Shown here in pieces: positions 26,592-32,822 of a stretch of DNA of 64,000 nt. The position numbers and the translations under genes were made by a program. Source of the stretch: Roseibium alexandrii DFL-11 (GTDB taxonomy: Bacteria; Pseudomonadota; Alphaproteobacteria; Rhizobiales; Stappiaceae). The first letter of the stretch is position 1; each line of letters opens with the position of its first letter. The stretch spans positions 3,071,203-3,135,202 of the forward strand of contig NZ_CM011002.1 of the NCBI RefSeq assembly GCF_000158095.2. Reading direction: 5' to 3'. A model generated the notes under the pieces. It worked only from the letters and a program-made list of their open reading frames with translations. It made no database searches and had not been told where the DNA came from.

Positions 26592-26618
26592 GAAGCCAAC
26601 GCGGCCAAAGGCACAGGG

Positions 26619-27269
26619 ATGAGCGAGCCAAAGATTGCCAGGATCGATCAGTCGAAACTGAGGGAAAGCGTCTATGAAGAGTTGCGTGACGCTTTCACGC
26701 GTGGCGTTTTTGCGCCGGGCGAAAGTGTAAGCCTGCGCACACTGGCTGATCAGCTCGGCACCTCAATGACGCCAGTGCGGGAAGCCGTGCGCCGCCTCGT
26801 GGCTGAGGGGGCGTTGGTGGATACGCCCAGCCGGACGCTAGAAGTGCCGCCATTCGATGCCGACCGCATGCGTGAGCTGAAGTCCGCCCGTTTGGCACTT
26901 GAGGCAATCCTGCTCGATGAAGCCATCGACCACATGGATGACGCTGCGATCGATGCTCTTGCTGCAATCATTGCCCGACCGCGGCCTGAAGGCGAGTTAC
27001 CGGACCTCACCCAAAACTACGAATTTCACTTTACCCTTTACCGCCAGTCCCGATCCCGGGTCATCCTGCCGCTCGTTGAGGCGCTATGGCTCCAGTACGG
27101 AGCTTTTTTGAACCTCGTCGTTCAGGAAAAGGCCGCCTCGGAAATCCCGGAACACATCCATCACGAAGAGATCATCGCAGCATTGCATGCCAAAGACCGG
27201 GCAGCCGCGCAAAAGGCTCTTGCCCTGGACATTGAACGCAGTTTCAAGCTGCTCCTGCCGGAAACCTGA
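26619..27269 (+). CDS. GntR-family transcriptional regulator (FadR subfamily, FCD domain)
   Basis: 216 residues. The N-terminal winged helix (RESVYEELRDAFTRGVFAPG; LRTLADQLGTSMTPVREAVR) is followed by an all-helical FCD-type ligand domain (ELKSARLALEAILLDEAI; YEFHFTLYRQSRS). The start at 26619 (MSEPKIARID) is preferred over the upstream in-frame ATG. It sits divergent to the TIGR04076/AKR/Liv operon and 11 bases before the AKR-Rid fusion, so it most likely controls both in response to a pathway metabolite. Effector unknown. Confidence 0.88.
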   Translation: MSEPKIARIDQSKLRESVYEELRDAFTRGVFAPGESVSLRTLADQLGTSMTPVREAVRRLVAEGALVDTPSRTLEVPPFDADRMRELKSARLALEAILLDEAIDHMDDAAIDALAAIIARPRPEGELPDLTQNYEFHFTLYRQSRSRVILPLVEALWLQYGAFLNLVVQEKAASEIPEHIHHEEIIAALHAKDRAAAQKALALDIERSFKLLLPET

Positions 27270-27280
27270 AGGATCCACTC

Positions 27281-28750
27281 ATGACCCTCCATCCGCCGCG
27301 CCAGATACTAGCTGACGGCCTGGAAATCAGCCGTGTTTTGACAGGCCTCTGGCAGGTCGCCGATATCGAAAAAAACGGTTCGGAACTCGACCCGGAAAAA
27401 GGTGCGGATCACCTGGAAGCCTATCTGAAGGCCGGGTTTTCCACCTTCGACATGGCCGATCACTATGGCAGCGCTGAGATCATCTCTGGACGTTTGCTCG
27501 CGCGCCATGATGGACAGAACCGCCCCCAGGTCTTCACCAAATGGTGTCCGGAACCGGGCCCGATGACGGCCGACGTCGTGCGCGCGGGCGTTCAGGAACG
27601 GCTCGACCGGCTGGGCACGGACTGCGTTGATCTTCTGCAGTTTCATTGGTGGAGTTTTGAACATCCGGCTTGGCTGGACGCCCTTCATGAGATGGCGAAA
27701 CTGAAGGACGAGGGCCTGATCAAGGCTCTCGGCGTCACCAATTTTGATGCCGCGCACCTGCGCCTCGCCCTTTCAGACGGCATACCGCTCGTCAGCAATC
27801 AGGTATCGTTTTCCATGATCGACCGCCGGGCGCTTGGCCCCTTGTCCGATCTGTGCGCGGAAAGAGACGTCCGGTTGCTTGGTTACGGCACGTTGTGTGG
27901 CGGCTTCCTGTCGGATCGCTGGCTCGGCAAACCTGAACCCGCTGACATCACCGACTGGTCGAAAATGAAGTACAAGCGCTTCATCTACGCTGCCGGTGGC
28001 TGGGACGGATTTCAGGCGATATTGAAAGCAGCCAGTTCAATAGCGCAAAAACACCACGTCTCACTTGCAAACGTGGCGACGCGCTGGGTTCTGGAGCAAC
28101 CGGCCGTTGCTGGTGTGATTGTCGGTGCCCGGCTCGGTGAAAGCGAGCACATGGCAGACAATGCAAAGCTTTTCTCGTTCGCCCTCGACGAGGAAGACAC
28201 CTCGCGGTTGGACAAGGCTTTTTCACAAACATCACCGGTCCCGGGGGACTGCGGCGATGAATACCGCCGCCCACCATTTCTAACGGCCTCCGGTGATCTC
28301 AGTCATCACCTGTCTGAAATGCCTCGGGCTCATGACGCTGCCCCGGCACCGCACCGGCCGGATGCAACTCATGTTTTGACAGGGTCGGATTGGGAGGAGA
28401 TTGCCGGATACTGCCGGGCCCATCGGATCGGCAACCGAATTCTTGTCTCGGGCACAACCGCGGTGGCCGGAGCGTCCCGGGCCGTTGCGCCAGAGGACGC
28501 CGCGGCACAGACCACCTTCATTCTCGACAAGATTCTCGCCGCGTTTTCAGCGCTTGGCGCGACTGCCAACGATGTCGTGCGGACACGGATCTTCATCACG
28601 GATGAGGCCGATGTGTTCGACATCTCCCGCGCCCATGGCCGCGTTTTCTCGGACATCAAGCCGGCAAACACACTCGTGGTCGTTGCCGGATTGATCGGCG
28701 ATCACAAGGTGGAAATTGAGGCCGAGGCTTTGTTGCAGGGCGACGCCTGA
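27281..28750 (+). CDS. Aldo/keto reductase fused to a Rid (YjgF/YER057c) domain
   Basis: 489 residues. Residues 1 to about 325 form an aldo/keto reductase with the complete tetrad pattern (D and Y in FDMADHYGS, K in VFTKWCPEPG, H in LLQFHWW). Residues about 365-489 form a Rid domain (RILVSGTTAVAGASRAV; VVRTRIFITDEADVFDISRA; HKVEIEAEALLQG). In RidA enamine/imine deaminases an arginine follows PA (PARS); here the segment is PANTLVVVAGL, so that arginine is absent and the domain belongs to another Rid group. The join is in frame with no stop. It forms a unit with gntR 11 bases upstream. Substrate unknown. Confidence 0.87.
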   Translation: MTLHPPRQILADGLEISRVLTGLWQVADIEKNGSELDPEKGADHLEAYLKAGFSTFDMADHYGSAEIISGRLLARHDGQNRPQVFTKWCPEPGPMTADVVRAGVQERLDRLGTDCVDLLQFHWWSFEHPAWLDALHEMAKLKDEGLIKALGVTNFDAAHLRLALSDGIPLVSNQVSFSMIDRRALGPLSDLCAERDVRLLGYGTLCGGFLSDRWLGKPEPADITDWSKMKYKRFIYAAGGWDGFQAILKAASSIAQKHHVSLANVATRWVLEQPAVAGVIVGARLGESEHMADNAKLFSFALDEEDTSRLDKAFSQTSPVPGDCGDEYRRPPFLTASGDLSHHLSEMPRAHDAAPAPHRPDATHVLTGSDWEEIAGYCRAHRIGNRILVSGTTAVAGASRAVAPEDAAAQTTFILDKILAAFSALGATANDVVRTRIFITDEADVFDISRAHGRVFSDIKPANTLVVVAGLIGDHKVEIEAEALLQGDA

Positions 28751-28800
28751 CGGCACCAACTCGCATGTCTAACACGTTCTGCCTTGGTTTTTGCACGCCC

Positions 28801-28831
28801 TATTCAGTGACCTGTAAGGTCCCGCTGAATA
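28801..28831. repeat. Two-tier inverted repeat after the AKR-Rid gene
   Basis: TATTCAG (28801-28807) pairs with CTGAATA (28825-28831), and inside it ACCT (28810-28813) pairs with AGGT (28817-28820). There is no U-tract. It could be a weak terminator of the upstream gene or a protein site just before the riboswitch promoter. Confidence 0.35.
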
Positions 28832-28845
28832 AGATAAATTCCGTA

Positions 28846-28874
28846 TTGATCATTCGCGTCTGCACAAATAGTCT
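28846..28874 (+). promoter_or_regulatory. Promoter of the first cobalamin riboswitch transcript
   Basis: TTGATC (28846-28851), 17-base spacer, TAGTCT (28869-28874). The predicted start near 28881 coincides with the first bases of the riboswitch, which supports the call. Confidence 0.5.
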
Positions 28875-28880
28875 GAGCGC

Positions 28881-29115
28881 TGATGGTTCCCGCGGAACGA
28901 AATCGCTGCGGGATGAAAAGGGAACACTGTGAGGAAGAGCCGCAAGGGCGCCTAATCCGTGACTGCCCCCGCAACTGTGAGCGGAGAGCGACCCCGAACG
29001 ACGCCACTGGGCCCATGATCGCATGGCCCGGGAAGGTACGGGAAAGCTTCGACCCGCGAGTCAGGAGACCTGCCATCGCAACCACAACAACCCGGGCGGG
29101 GTGTCCCGGAGGGAG
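28881..29115 (+). ncRNA. Cobalamin riboswitch 1 with expression platform
   Basis: Conserved parts of the AdoCbl aptamer are present in order: an early GGGAACAC element (28920-28927), GACTGCCCCCGCAACTGTGA (28961-28980), GCCACTGGG, GGGAAGG, and the B12 box GAGTCAGGAGACCTGCCAT (29058-29076). After the aptamer, CCGGG-CGGGGTGT-CCCGG followed by AGGGAG can hide the ribosome site of the ORF starting at 29122, which points to translational control. Downstream are two small coupled ORFs and a metal ABC transporter. Confidence 0.95.
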
Positions 29116-29121
29116 AAGCCA

Positions 29122-29262
29122 ATGTGCCACGCGGCCAAAACTGCCGTTCGACAATATGGTCCCGCCATGCCCCCGTCTCATCGGAGGTGGCGATGCGCCC
29201 GATTGCGATTCGAACCAATTTTCCTGCCCACGGCGATAACCGGGTCAGCACAGTCGGCCTGA
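29122..29262 (+). CDS. Possible leader ORF directly after riboswitch 1
   Basis: 46 codons beginning MCHAAKTAVRQYGPAMPPSH, with GGAGGGAG at the expected distance within the riboswitch expression platform. It overlaps the next small ORF (29193) in another frame, so translation of one could influence the other. Cysteine and arginine rich, no recognisable domain. It could be a regulatory leader rather than a functional protein. Confidence 0.35.
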   Translation: MCHAAKTAVRQYGPAMPPSHRRWRCARLRFEPIFLPTAITGSAQSA

Positions 29263-29300
29263 TCCCCGTCATTTACAAACATCGCGAGTTGTCCCGATGA
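29193..29300 (+). CDS. Small ORF 1 of the riboswitch-controlled metal transporter operon
   Basis: 35 residues beginning MRPIAIRTNFPAHGDNRVST and ending HRELSR. It has a strong GGAGGT ribosome site six bases before the ATG, and its stop overlaps the ATG of the next small ORF (ATGA at 29297-29300). Not recognised. The good ribosome site and the coupled chain argue that it is translated; whether the peptide has a role or only starts the coupled translation cannot be told. Confidence 0.5.
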   Translation: MRPIAIRTNFPAHGDNRVSTVGLIPVIYKHRELSR

Positions 29301-29434
29301 CCCGGCGCTCTGCTTCGAAAGAGCTTCCGGCAAGCCGATTTCCGTGCCTGACAGAAATGAGCCTGCCAGCCCTCATCGGCGGGGCTGCCGGTTTGTCTGC
29401 CATACTTTGGCTCGCAATTCTGGCGGTGCTTTGA
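29297..29434 (+). CDS. Small membrane protein ORF coupled to the metal ABC ATPase gene
   Basis: 45 residues. A basic N-terminus (MTRRSASKELPASRFPCL) is followed by one predicted membrane helix, roughly residues 24-45 (LIGGAAGLSAILWLAILAVL). It starts within the ATGA overlap with the previous ORF and ends in a TGATG overlap with the ABC ATPase start at 29434, so it lies inside a continuously coupled chain. It is not CbtB-like, as no histidine-rich tail is seen. It could be a small accessory subunit of the transporter. Not recognised. Confidence 0.55.
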   Translation: MTRRSASKELPASRFPCLTEMSLPALIGGAAGLSAILWLAILAVL

Positions 29435-30192
29435 TGACCGCAGTTGTTGAAATCCGGAATCTTGCTCTGGGATATCCCGAGCTGACGTTGTTCAAGCATT
29501 TGTCTTTGGACATTCAGGCCGGAACCACCCTGGCGGTGCTTGGCGCGAACGGCTCGGGCAAGAGCACCTTCGTCAAGATGCTGCTTGGGTTAATGGATCC
29601 CCTTGCCGGCCGTGTCACTTGGCCGGCCGGGCGTCCGCAGGAAGTCGGCTATCTGGCACAATTGACCGAATTTGACCGCAGGTTCCCGATCCGGGTCCGG
29701 GATCTGGCAGCCATGGGCGCCTGGCGCGGGTTTGGCCTTTGGTCAGGCCTTGGCCGCACGGGGCGGAACCGGGTGGCCGCAGCGCTTGAGGAGGCCGGCA
29801 TTCTGGATCTGGCAGACCGATCGCTGCACACGCTGTCCGGCGGGCAGCTGCAGCGGGCCCTGTTTGCGCGCGTGATCCTGCAGGACGCCCCCTTGGTCCT
29901 GCTCGATGAACCTTTTGCTGCGGTTGACCAAAGCACCGAAGCGCACCTCCTTTCAATCATCGATCGCTGGCGCGCCGAAGGCAGGGCGGTCGTGCTTGTT
30001 GTGCATGACCTGTCCTCCGTTCTCGATCACTGCAGCCATGCAGTTCTTCTGGGGGGTGGCATGGCAGCTCAGGGGACGGTCGACGAGGTTTTGACGCCGG
30101 GCCGCCTCGTTGCCCAGGGGTACATGTCCGAAAGCCAGGCCTCTTGGATGTTCCGGGGCAACTCCCAACAGCGGGAGGCTGCCTATGTTTGA
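29434..30192 (+). CDS. Metal ABC transporter ATPase (ZnuC/MntB family), riboswitch-controlled
   Basis: 252 residues. Walker A is LGANGSGKST, the signature is LSGGQLQRALFARV, Walker B is LVLLDEPFAAVD, and the H-loop is VVHDLSS. The family is the ATPase of Zn/Mn/Fe-type importers. The start at 29434 (MTAVVEIRNL) overlaps the stop of the small membrane ORF. The permease gene starts 8 bases before this gene ends. Because the operon follows a cobalamin riboswitch, cobalt is a likely cargo; zinc or manganese cannot be excluded. Confidence 0.88.
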   Translation: MTAVVEIRNLALGYPELTLFKHLSLDIQAGTTLAVLGANGSGKSTFVKMLLGLMDPLAGRVTWPAGRPQEVGYLAQLTEFDRRFPIRVRDLAAMGAWRGFGLWSGLGRTGRNRVAAALEEAGILDLADRSLHTLSGGQLQRALFARVILQDAPLVLLDEPFAAVDQSTEAHLLSIIDRWRAEGRAVVLVVHDLSSVLDHCSHAVLLGGGMAAQGTVDEVLTPGRLVAQGYMSESQASWMFRGNSQQREAAYV

Positions 30193-31087
30193 GCTTATTG
30201 CGGAGATGTGGGACTTCGCCTTCATGCGGCGGGCCTTTGTCGCGACCACCGTACTTTCGGCCTCTGTTGCCCCGATCGGAGCGTTTTTGGTCCTGCGGCG
30301 GTTGTCGCTTGCCGGAGAAGCCATGGCGCATGCGATCACGCCCGGCATCGTCATCGGGTTTGTCACCGCCGGTTTGTCTGTGGTGTCCCTGCTGGTCGGA
30401 GGGCTCGTCGCAGGTGTCGGCGTTGCGATCCTGACTGCTCTTCTTGCGCGCAAGACAATTCTGCGCAGCGATGCCAGTCTGGCTTCCCTTTATCTTATCG
30501 CCCTGGCTGCCGGGATCTTCATTCTGTCGGCGGCCGGATCCGCCGTACCGCTGAAGAGCTTTCTGTTCGGCTCCATCCTCGGGATTGACGACGCGTCGAT
30601 GATGCTCGTCGGCGGTGTTGCGACCGTGACCCTGATCGCCTTTGCTATCCTGCTGCGCCCCCTCATTGTCAGCACCTGCGATCCGATCTTCTTCGAGGCC
30701 CAGACCCGGCGGCCCTGGCTGGTCGACCAGGGGTTCATGCTGCTTCTGGTGCTGAACCTGCTTGCCGCCTTCAAGACGCTCGGAACGTTGATGGCTGTCG
30801 GCTTGATGATCCTGCCGGCGACAGCTGCCCGCTATTGGGCAAGCACGATTACCGGCCAGCTGGTGCTGGGCTTTGTCTTTGCCCTTGCCAGCTGCTGGAT
30901 CGGCCTCACCCTGTCCTACCTGTTTCCCGAGACCCCGTCGGGGCCTGCCATCGTCCTGGTGGCTGGCGGCTTCTTCCTGATTTCGGCCCTGTTCGGACCG
31001 CTCGGCTTCGGCGCCCGCCTGCGCAAGCCGTCCCCCAAACCAACACATTCGCTCGAACAAACCTACATTGAAGAGAGAACTCAATGA
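30185..31087 (+). CDS. Metal ABC transporter permease (ZnuB/MntC family)
   Basis: 300 residues, ABC-3 family membrane protein with around eight hydrophobic segments. The family hallmark near the N-terminus, LVLRRLSLAGEAMAHAITPG, is present, as is the later FKTLGTLMAVGLMILPATAA. The start at 30185 (MFELIAEMWDF) overlaps the ATPase gene end by 8 bases; it overlaps the binding-protein gene by ATGA. It forms the inner-membrane path for the metal delivered by the TroA-like protein. Confidence 0.88.
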   Translation: MFELIAEMWDFAFMRRAFVATTVLSASVAPIGAFLVLRRLSLAGEAMAHAITPGIVIGFVTAGLSVVSLLVGGLVAGVGVAILTALLARKTILRSDASLASLYLIALAAGIFILSAAGSAVPLKSFLFGSILGIDDASMMLVGGVATVTLIAFAILLRPLIVSTCDPIFFEAQTRRPWLVDQGFMLLLVLNLLAAFKTLGTLMAVGLMILPATAARYWASTITGQLVLGFVFALASCWIGLTLSYLFPETPSGPAIVLVAGGFFLISALFGPLGFGARLRKPSPKPTHSLEQTYIEERTQ

Positions 31088-31980
31088 GCCTTTTGAAATC
31101 CCTGGCGGCCAGTATTGCGGCTACATCGCTCGCGTTTGTCACCTTGCCGGCTGCCGCACATGAAGATGTAAAGGTCGTCGCCAGCTTCTCGATCCTTGGC
31201 GACATGGTCGAGCAGGTGGTGGGCGATTATGCCAGCGTGACCACCATCGTCGGTCCCGATGCTGATGCCCACGTCTTTCAGCCGTCGGTCGCCGATGCGA
31301 AAGCGGTTGCGAAGGCCGATGTGATCTTCGTCAACGGCCTCGGCTTTGAAACCTGGTCGGACACTTTGATAAAGGAATCCGGCACGGAGGCAGCCGTCTT
31401 TGTGGCAACGGAAGGCGTCACCCCGGTGAAGGTCGACGGAGAAACCGATCCGCACGCCTGGAATTCTCTGACAAATGGCGCCATCTACGTGCGCAACATC
31501 GCCGATGCCATGGGCAAGGCCCTGCCCGAGCATGCCGATGACTTCACCGCAAACGCGGACGCCTACATTGCAAGGCTGGAAGCCCTCGACAAGGAAACCC
31601 GCAAGAAGCTTGCCGCACTTCCGGAAGACCGCCGCACAGTCGTCACGGCGCATGACGCCTTCGGCTATCTCGCCGACGCTTACGGACTAACCTTCCTCGC
31701 ACCGGTCGGCATCGACACCGAAGCCGAGCCGTCCGCGCGGAATCTTGCCGTGTTGATCACGCAGCTGAAAGAGCAAGGCGCTGCCGCCCTCTTCGTTGAA
31801 AACATCACCAGCCCGGCACTTGTCCAGCAGATCTCCGATGAAACCGGCATCGAAATCGGTGGACGTCTGTTCTCTGACGCCCTGTCGGAACGCGGCGGAC
31901 CTGCGACCAGCTACGAGGCCATGTTCCAGCACAATCTCGGCACACTGCTCGAGGCACTCGGCAAACAGAACGCAAGCTGA
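31084..31980 (+). CDS. Metal ABC transporter substrate-binding protein (TroA-like cluster A-I)
   Basis: 298 residues with signal peptide (MSLLKSLAASIAATSLAFVT, cleavage near PAAA-H). Likely metal ligands by family pattern are H63 (DADAHVFQP), H124 (DPHAWNS), H190 (TAHDAFGYL) and D265 (LFSDALS), the His/His/His/Asp set known from TroA. There is no histidine-rich loop of the ZnuA kind. It ends 15 bases before a stem-loop terminator. With a cobalamin riboswitch heading the operon, Co2+ is the best guess for the physiological ligand; the coordination set itself would also accept Zn or Mn. Confidence 0.88.
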   Translation: MSLLKSLAASIAATSLAFVTLPAAAHEDVKVVASFSILGDMVEQVVGDYASVTTIVGPDADAHVFQPSVADAKAVAKADVIFVNGLGFETWSDTLIKESGTEAAVFVATEGVTPVKVDGETDPHAWNSLTNGAIYVRNIADAMGKALPEHADDFTANADAYIARLEALDKETRKKLAALPEDRRTVVTAHDAFGYLADAYGLTFLAPVGIDTEAEPSARNLAVLITQLKEQGAAALFVENITSPALVQQISDETGIEIGGRLFSDALSERGGPATSYEAMFQHNLGTLLEALGKQNAS

Positions 31981-31995
31981 GCGACATAGAAAAAT

Positions 31996-32021
31996 GAAGG
32001 CGACGATATCCCGTCGCCTTC
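31996..32021 (+). terminator. Stem-loop after the metal transporter operon
   Basis: GAAGGCGACG (31996-32005) pairs perfectly with CGTCGCCTTC (32012-32021) around a 6-base loop. The following sequence has few T residues, so termination may be weak. It separates the operon from the second riboswitch. Confidence 0.6.
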
Positions 32022-32052
32022 AATGCATACGCCTGTCGCCTGTTGGGACGAG

Positions 32053-32081
32053 TTGACACGCTCCACATGGCAGGTGAGACT
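32053..32081 (+). promoter_or_regulatory. Promoter of the second cobalamin riboswitch transcript
   Basis: TTGACA (32053-32058), 17-base spacer, GAGACT (32076-32081). The -35 is consensus and the -10 weak. The predicted start near 32088 matches the beginning of the aptamer, as for riboswitch 1. Confidence 0.5.
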
Positions 32082-32087
32082 AATGAT

Positions 32088-32310
32088 GATGGTTCCCGGC
32101 GGTGACATGTTCACCTTGGGATGAATAGGGAATACGGTGCGGCGATGAATCCAATGCCAAATCCGTGACTGCCCCCGCAACTGTGAGCGGTGAGCAACCT
32201 TGAACTGGCCACTGGGAGATCCCGGGAAGGCTCAAGGAAGCTAAGACCCGCAAGTCAGGAGACCTGCCATCTTTCTGTAACTCAAACCCGGGCGGGGTGC
32301 TCCGGCGGAG
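32088..32310 (+). ncRNA. Cobalamin riboswitch 2 with expression platform
   Basis: Aptamer elements in order are ATAGGGAATACGGTG, GACTGCCCCCGCAACTGTGA (32167-32186), GGCCACTGGG, GGGAAGG, and the B12 box AAGTCAGGAGACCTGCCAT (32252-32270). The platform CCCGGGCGGGGTGCTCCGG followed by CGGAGAAGG closely resembles that of riboswitch 1 and can hide the ribosome site of the ORF at 32320. No known B12-regulated gene follows; the next large gene is mrpA, which has its own promoter. Confidence 0.94.
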
Positions 32311-32319
32311 AAGGACGAT

Positions 32320-32451
32320 ATGGTATTCGTAACCACAGGCCAGATGCCTGCATCCAACTCTGTTCCAGTTCATGCCCCGCACAGACGCGGAGGGCGTAAT
32401 GAACCGGAATACGACACAAGACATAGCCAGCAATCTTCTCAATTTGACTGA
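32320..32451 (+). CDS. Possible leader ORF directly after riboswitch 2
   Basis: 43 codons beginning MVFVTTGQMPASNSVPVHAP, with GGAGAAGG upstream inside the riboswitch platform. Like the leader ORF after riboswitch 1, it overlaps the next small ORF in another frame. No domain recognised. It could be a translated leader used to control the ORF at 32399. Confidence 0.35.
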   Translation: MVFVTTGQMPASNSVPVHAPHRRGGRNEPEYDTRHSQQSSQFD

Positions 32452-32620
32452 AAGCCTGAGCCAGCGTGCCCAAAGAGCCATGCGTCCCAACGGTGCGGGC
32501 GACCCTGAAGCCCTGGAAACGGCGCTACACGTGATCGCTTTTGCGCCCTCATCAGAGAGGACTGCAGAACCTGGGCAACCTTTGTTTAGCGGCCCCTCTT
32601 TGAGCAAGCGGACACGTTGA
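32399..32620 (+). CDS. Hypothetical small protein downstream of riboswitch 2
   Basis: 73 residues beginning MNRNTTQDIASNLLNLTESL and ending PSLSKRTR. A CGGAGGG ribosome site lies upstream of the ATG, mirroring small ORF 1 after riboswitch 1. An in-frame ATG at 32372 is an alternative start. The first half looks helical and soluble; no family recognised. It is the only sizeable frame that the second riboswitch could control before the mrp promoter. It may be a remnant of a larger B12-regulated gene. Confidence 0.45.
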   Translation: MNRNTTQDIASNLLNLTESLSQRAQRAMRPNGAGDPEALETALHVIAFAPSSERTAEPGQPLFSGPSLSKRTR

Positions 32621-32670
32621 GAGTGGCGAACAGGGTAATTCCACCGGTGCATAGTACCGTTGGAAATGCA

Positions 32671-32688
32671 TGTTCAGGTTTCCGAACA
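32671..32688. promoter_or_regulatory. Upstream dyad 1 of the mrp operon (candidate activator site)
   Basis: TGTTCAGGTTTCCGAACA is an 18-bp dyad with TGTTC/GAACA arms. Its centre is about -120 from the predicted sigma-54 start at 32800. It is a near reverse complement of dyad 2. Confidence 0.65.
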
Positions 32689-32703
32689 TGAACTTGGAAA
32701 AGG

Positions 32704-32721
32704 TGTTCGGAAGCCTGAACA
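32704..32721. promoter_or_regulatory. Upstream dyad 2 of the mrp operon (candidate activator site)
   Basis: TGTTCGGAAGCCTGAACA is the second 18-bp dyad with the same arms, centred about -87. Its centre is 33 bp, or about three helical turns, from dyad 1, suitable for cooperative binding of an enhancer-binding protein. A further GAACA half-site follows at 32731. Confidence 0.65.
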
Positions 32722-32773
32722 CTGCCAACAGAACACCACTAGTAACTTATTGACTTTAAATAATAAGGCCGAA

Positions 32774-32789
32774 TGGCACTGCAATTGCA
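32774..32789 (+). promoter_or_regulatory. Sigma-54 promoter of the mrp operon
   Basis: TGGCAC (32774-32779), five bases, TTGCA (32785-32789) is a full match to the -24/-12 consensus with correct spacing. The predicted transcription start is near 32800, 23 bases before the mrpA start codon, with the ribosome site GAGGT between. Two dyads stand at enhancer distance upstream. Confidence 0.75.
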
Positions 32790-32822
32790 AACGTCGGAGA
32801 GACGATCAATTGAGGTGCCAAC

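Noticed and set aside
29195..32620. CbtA/CbtB cobalt transporter or cobW-type gene after the riboswitches
   Set aside because: The small ORFs lack the histidine-rich tail of CbtB and no CbtA, CobW or MetE pattern was found.
32737..32765. Sigma-70 promoter using TTGACT at 32751-32756 in front of mrpA
   Set aside because: No acceptable -10 at 16-18 bases, while the consensus sigma-54 element follows directly.
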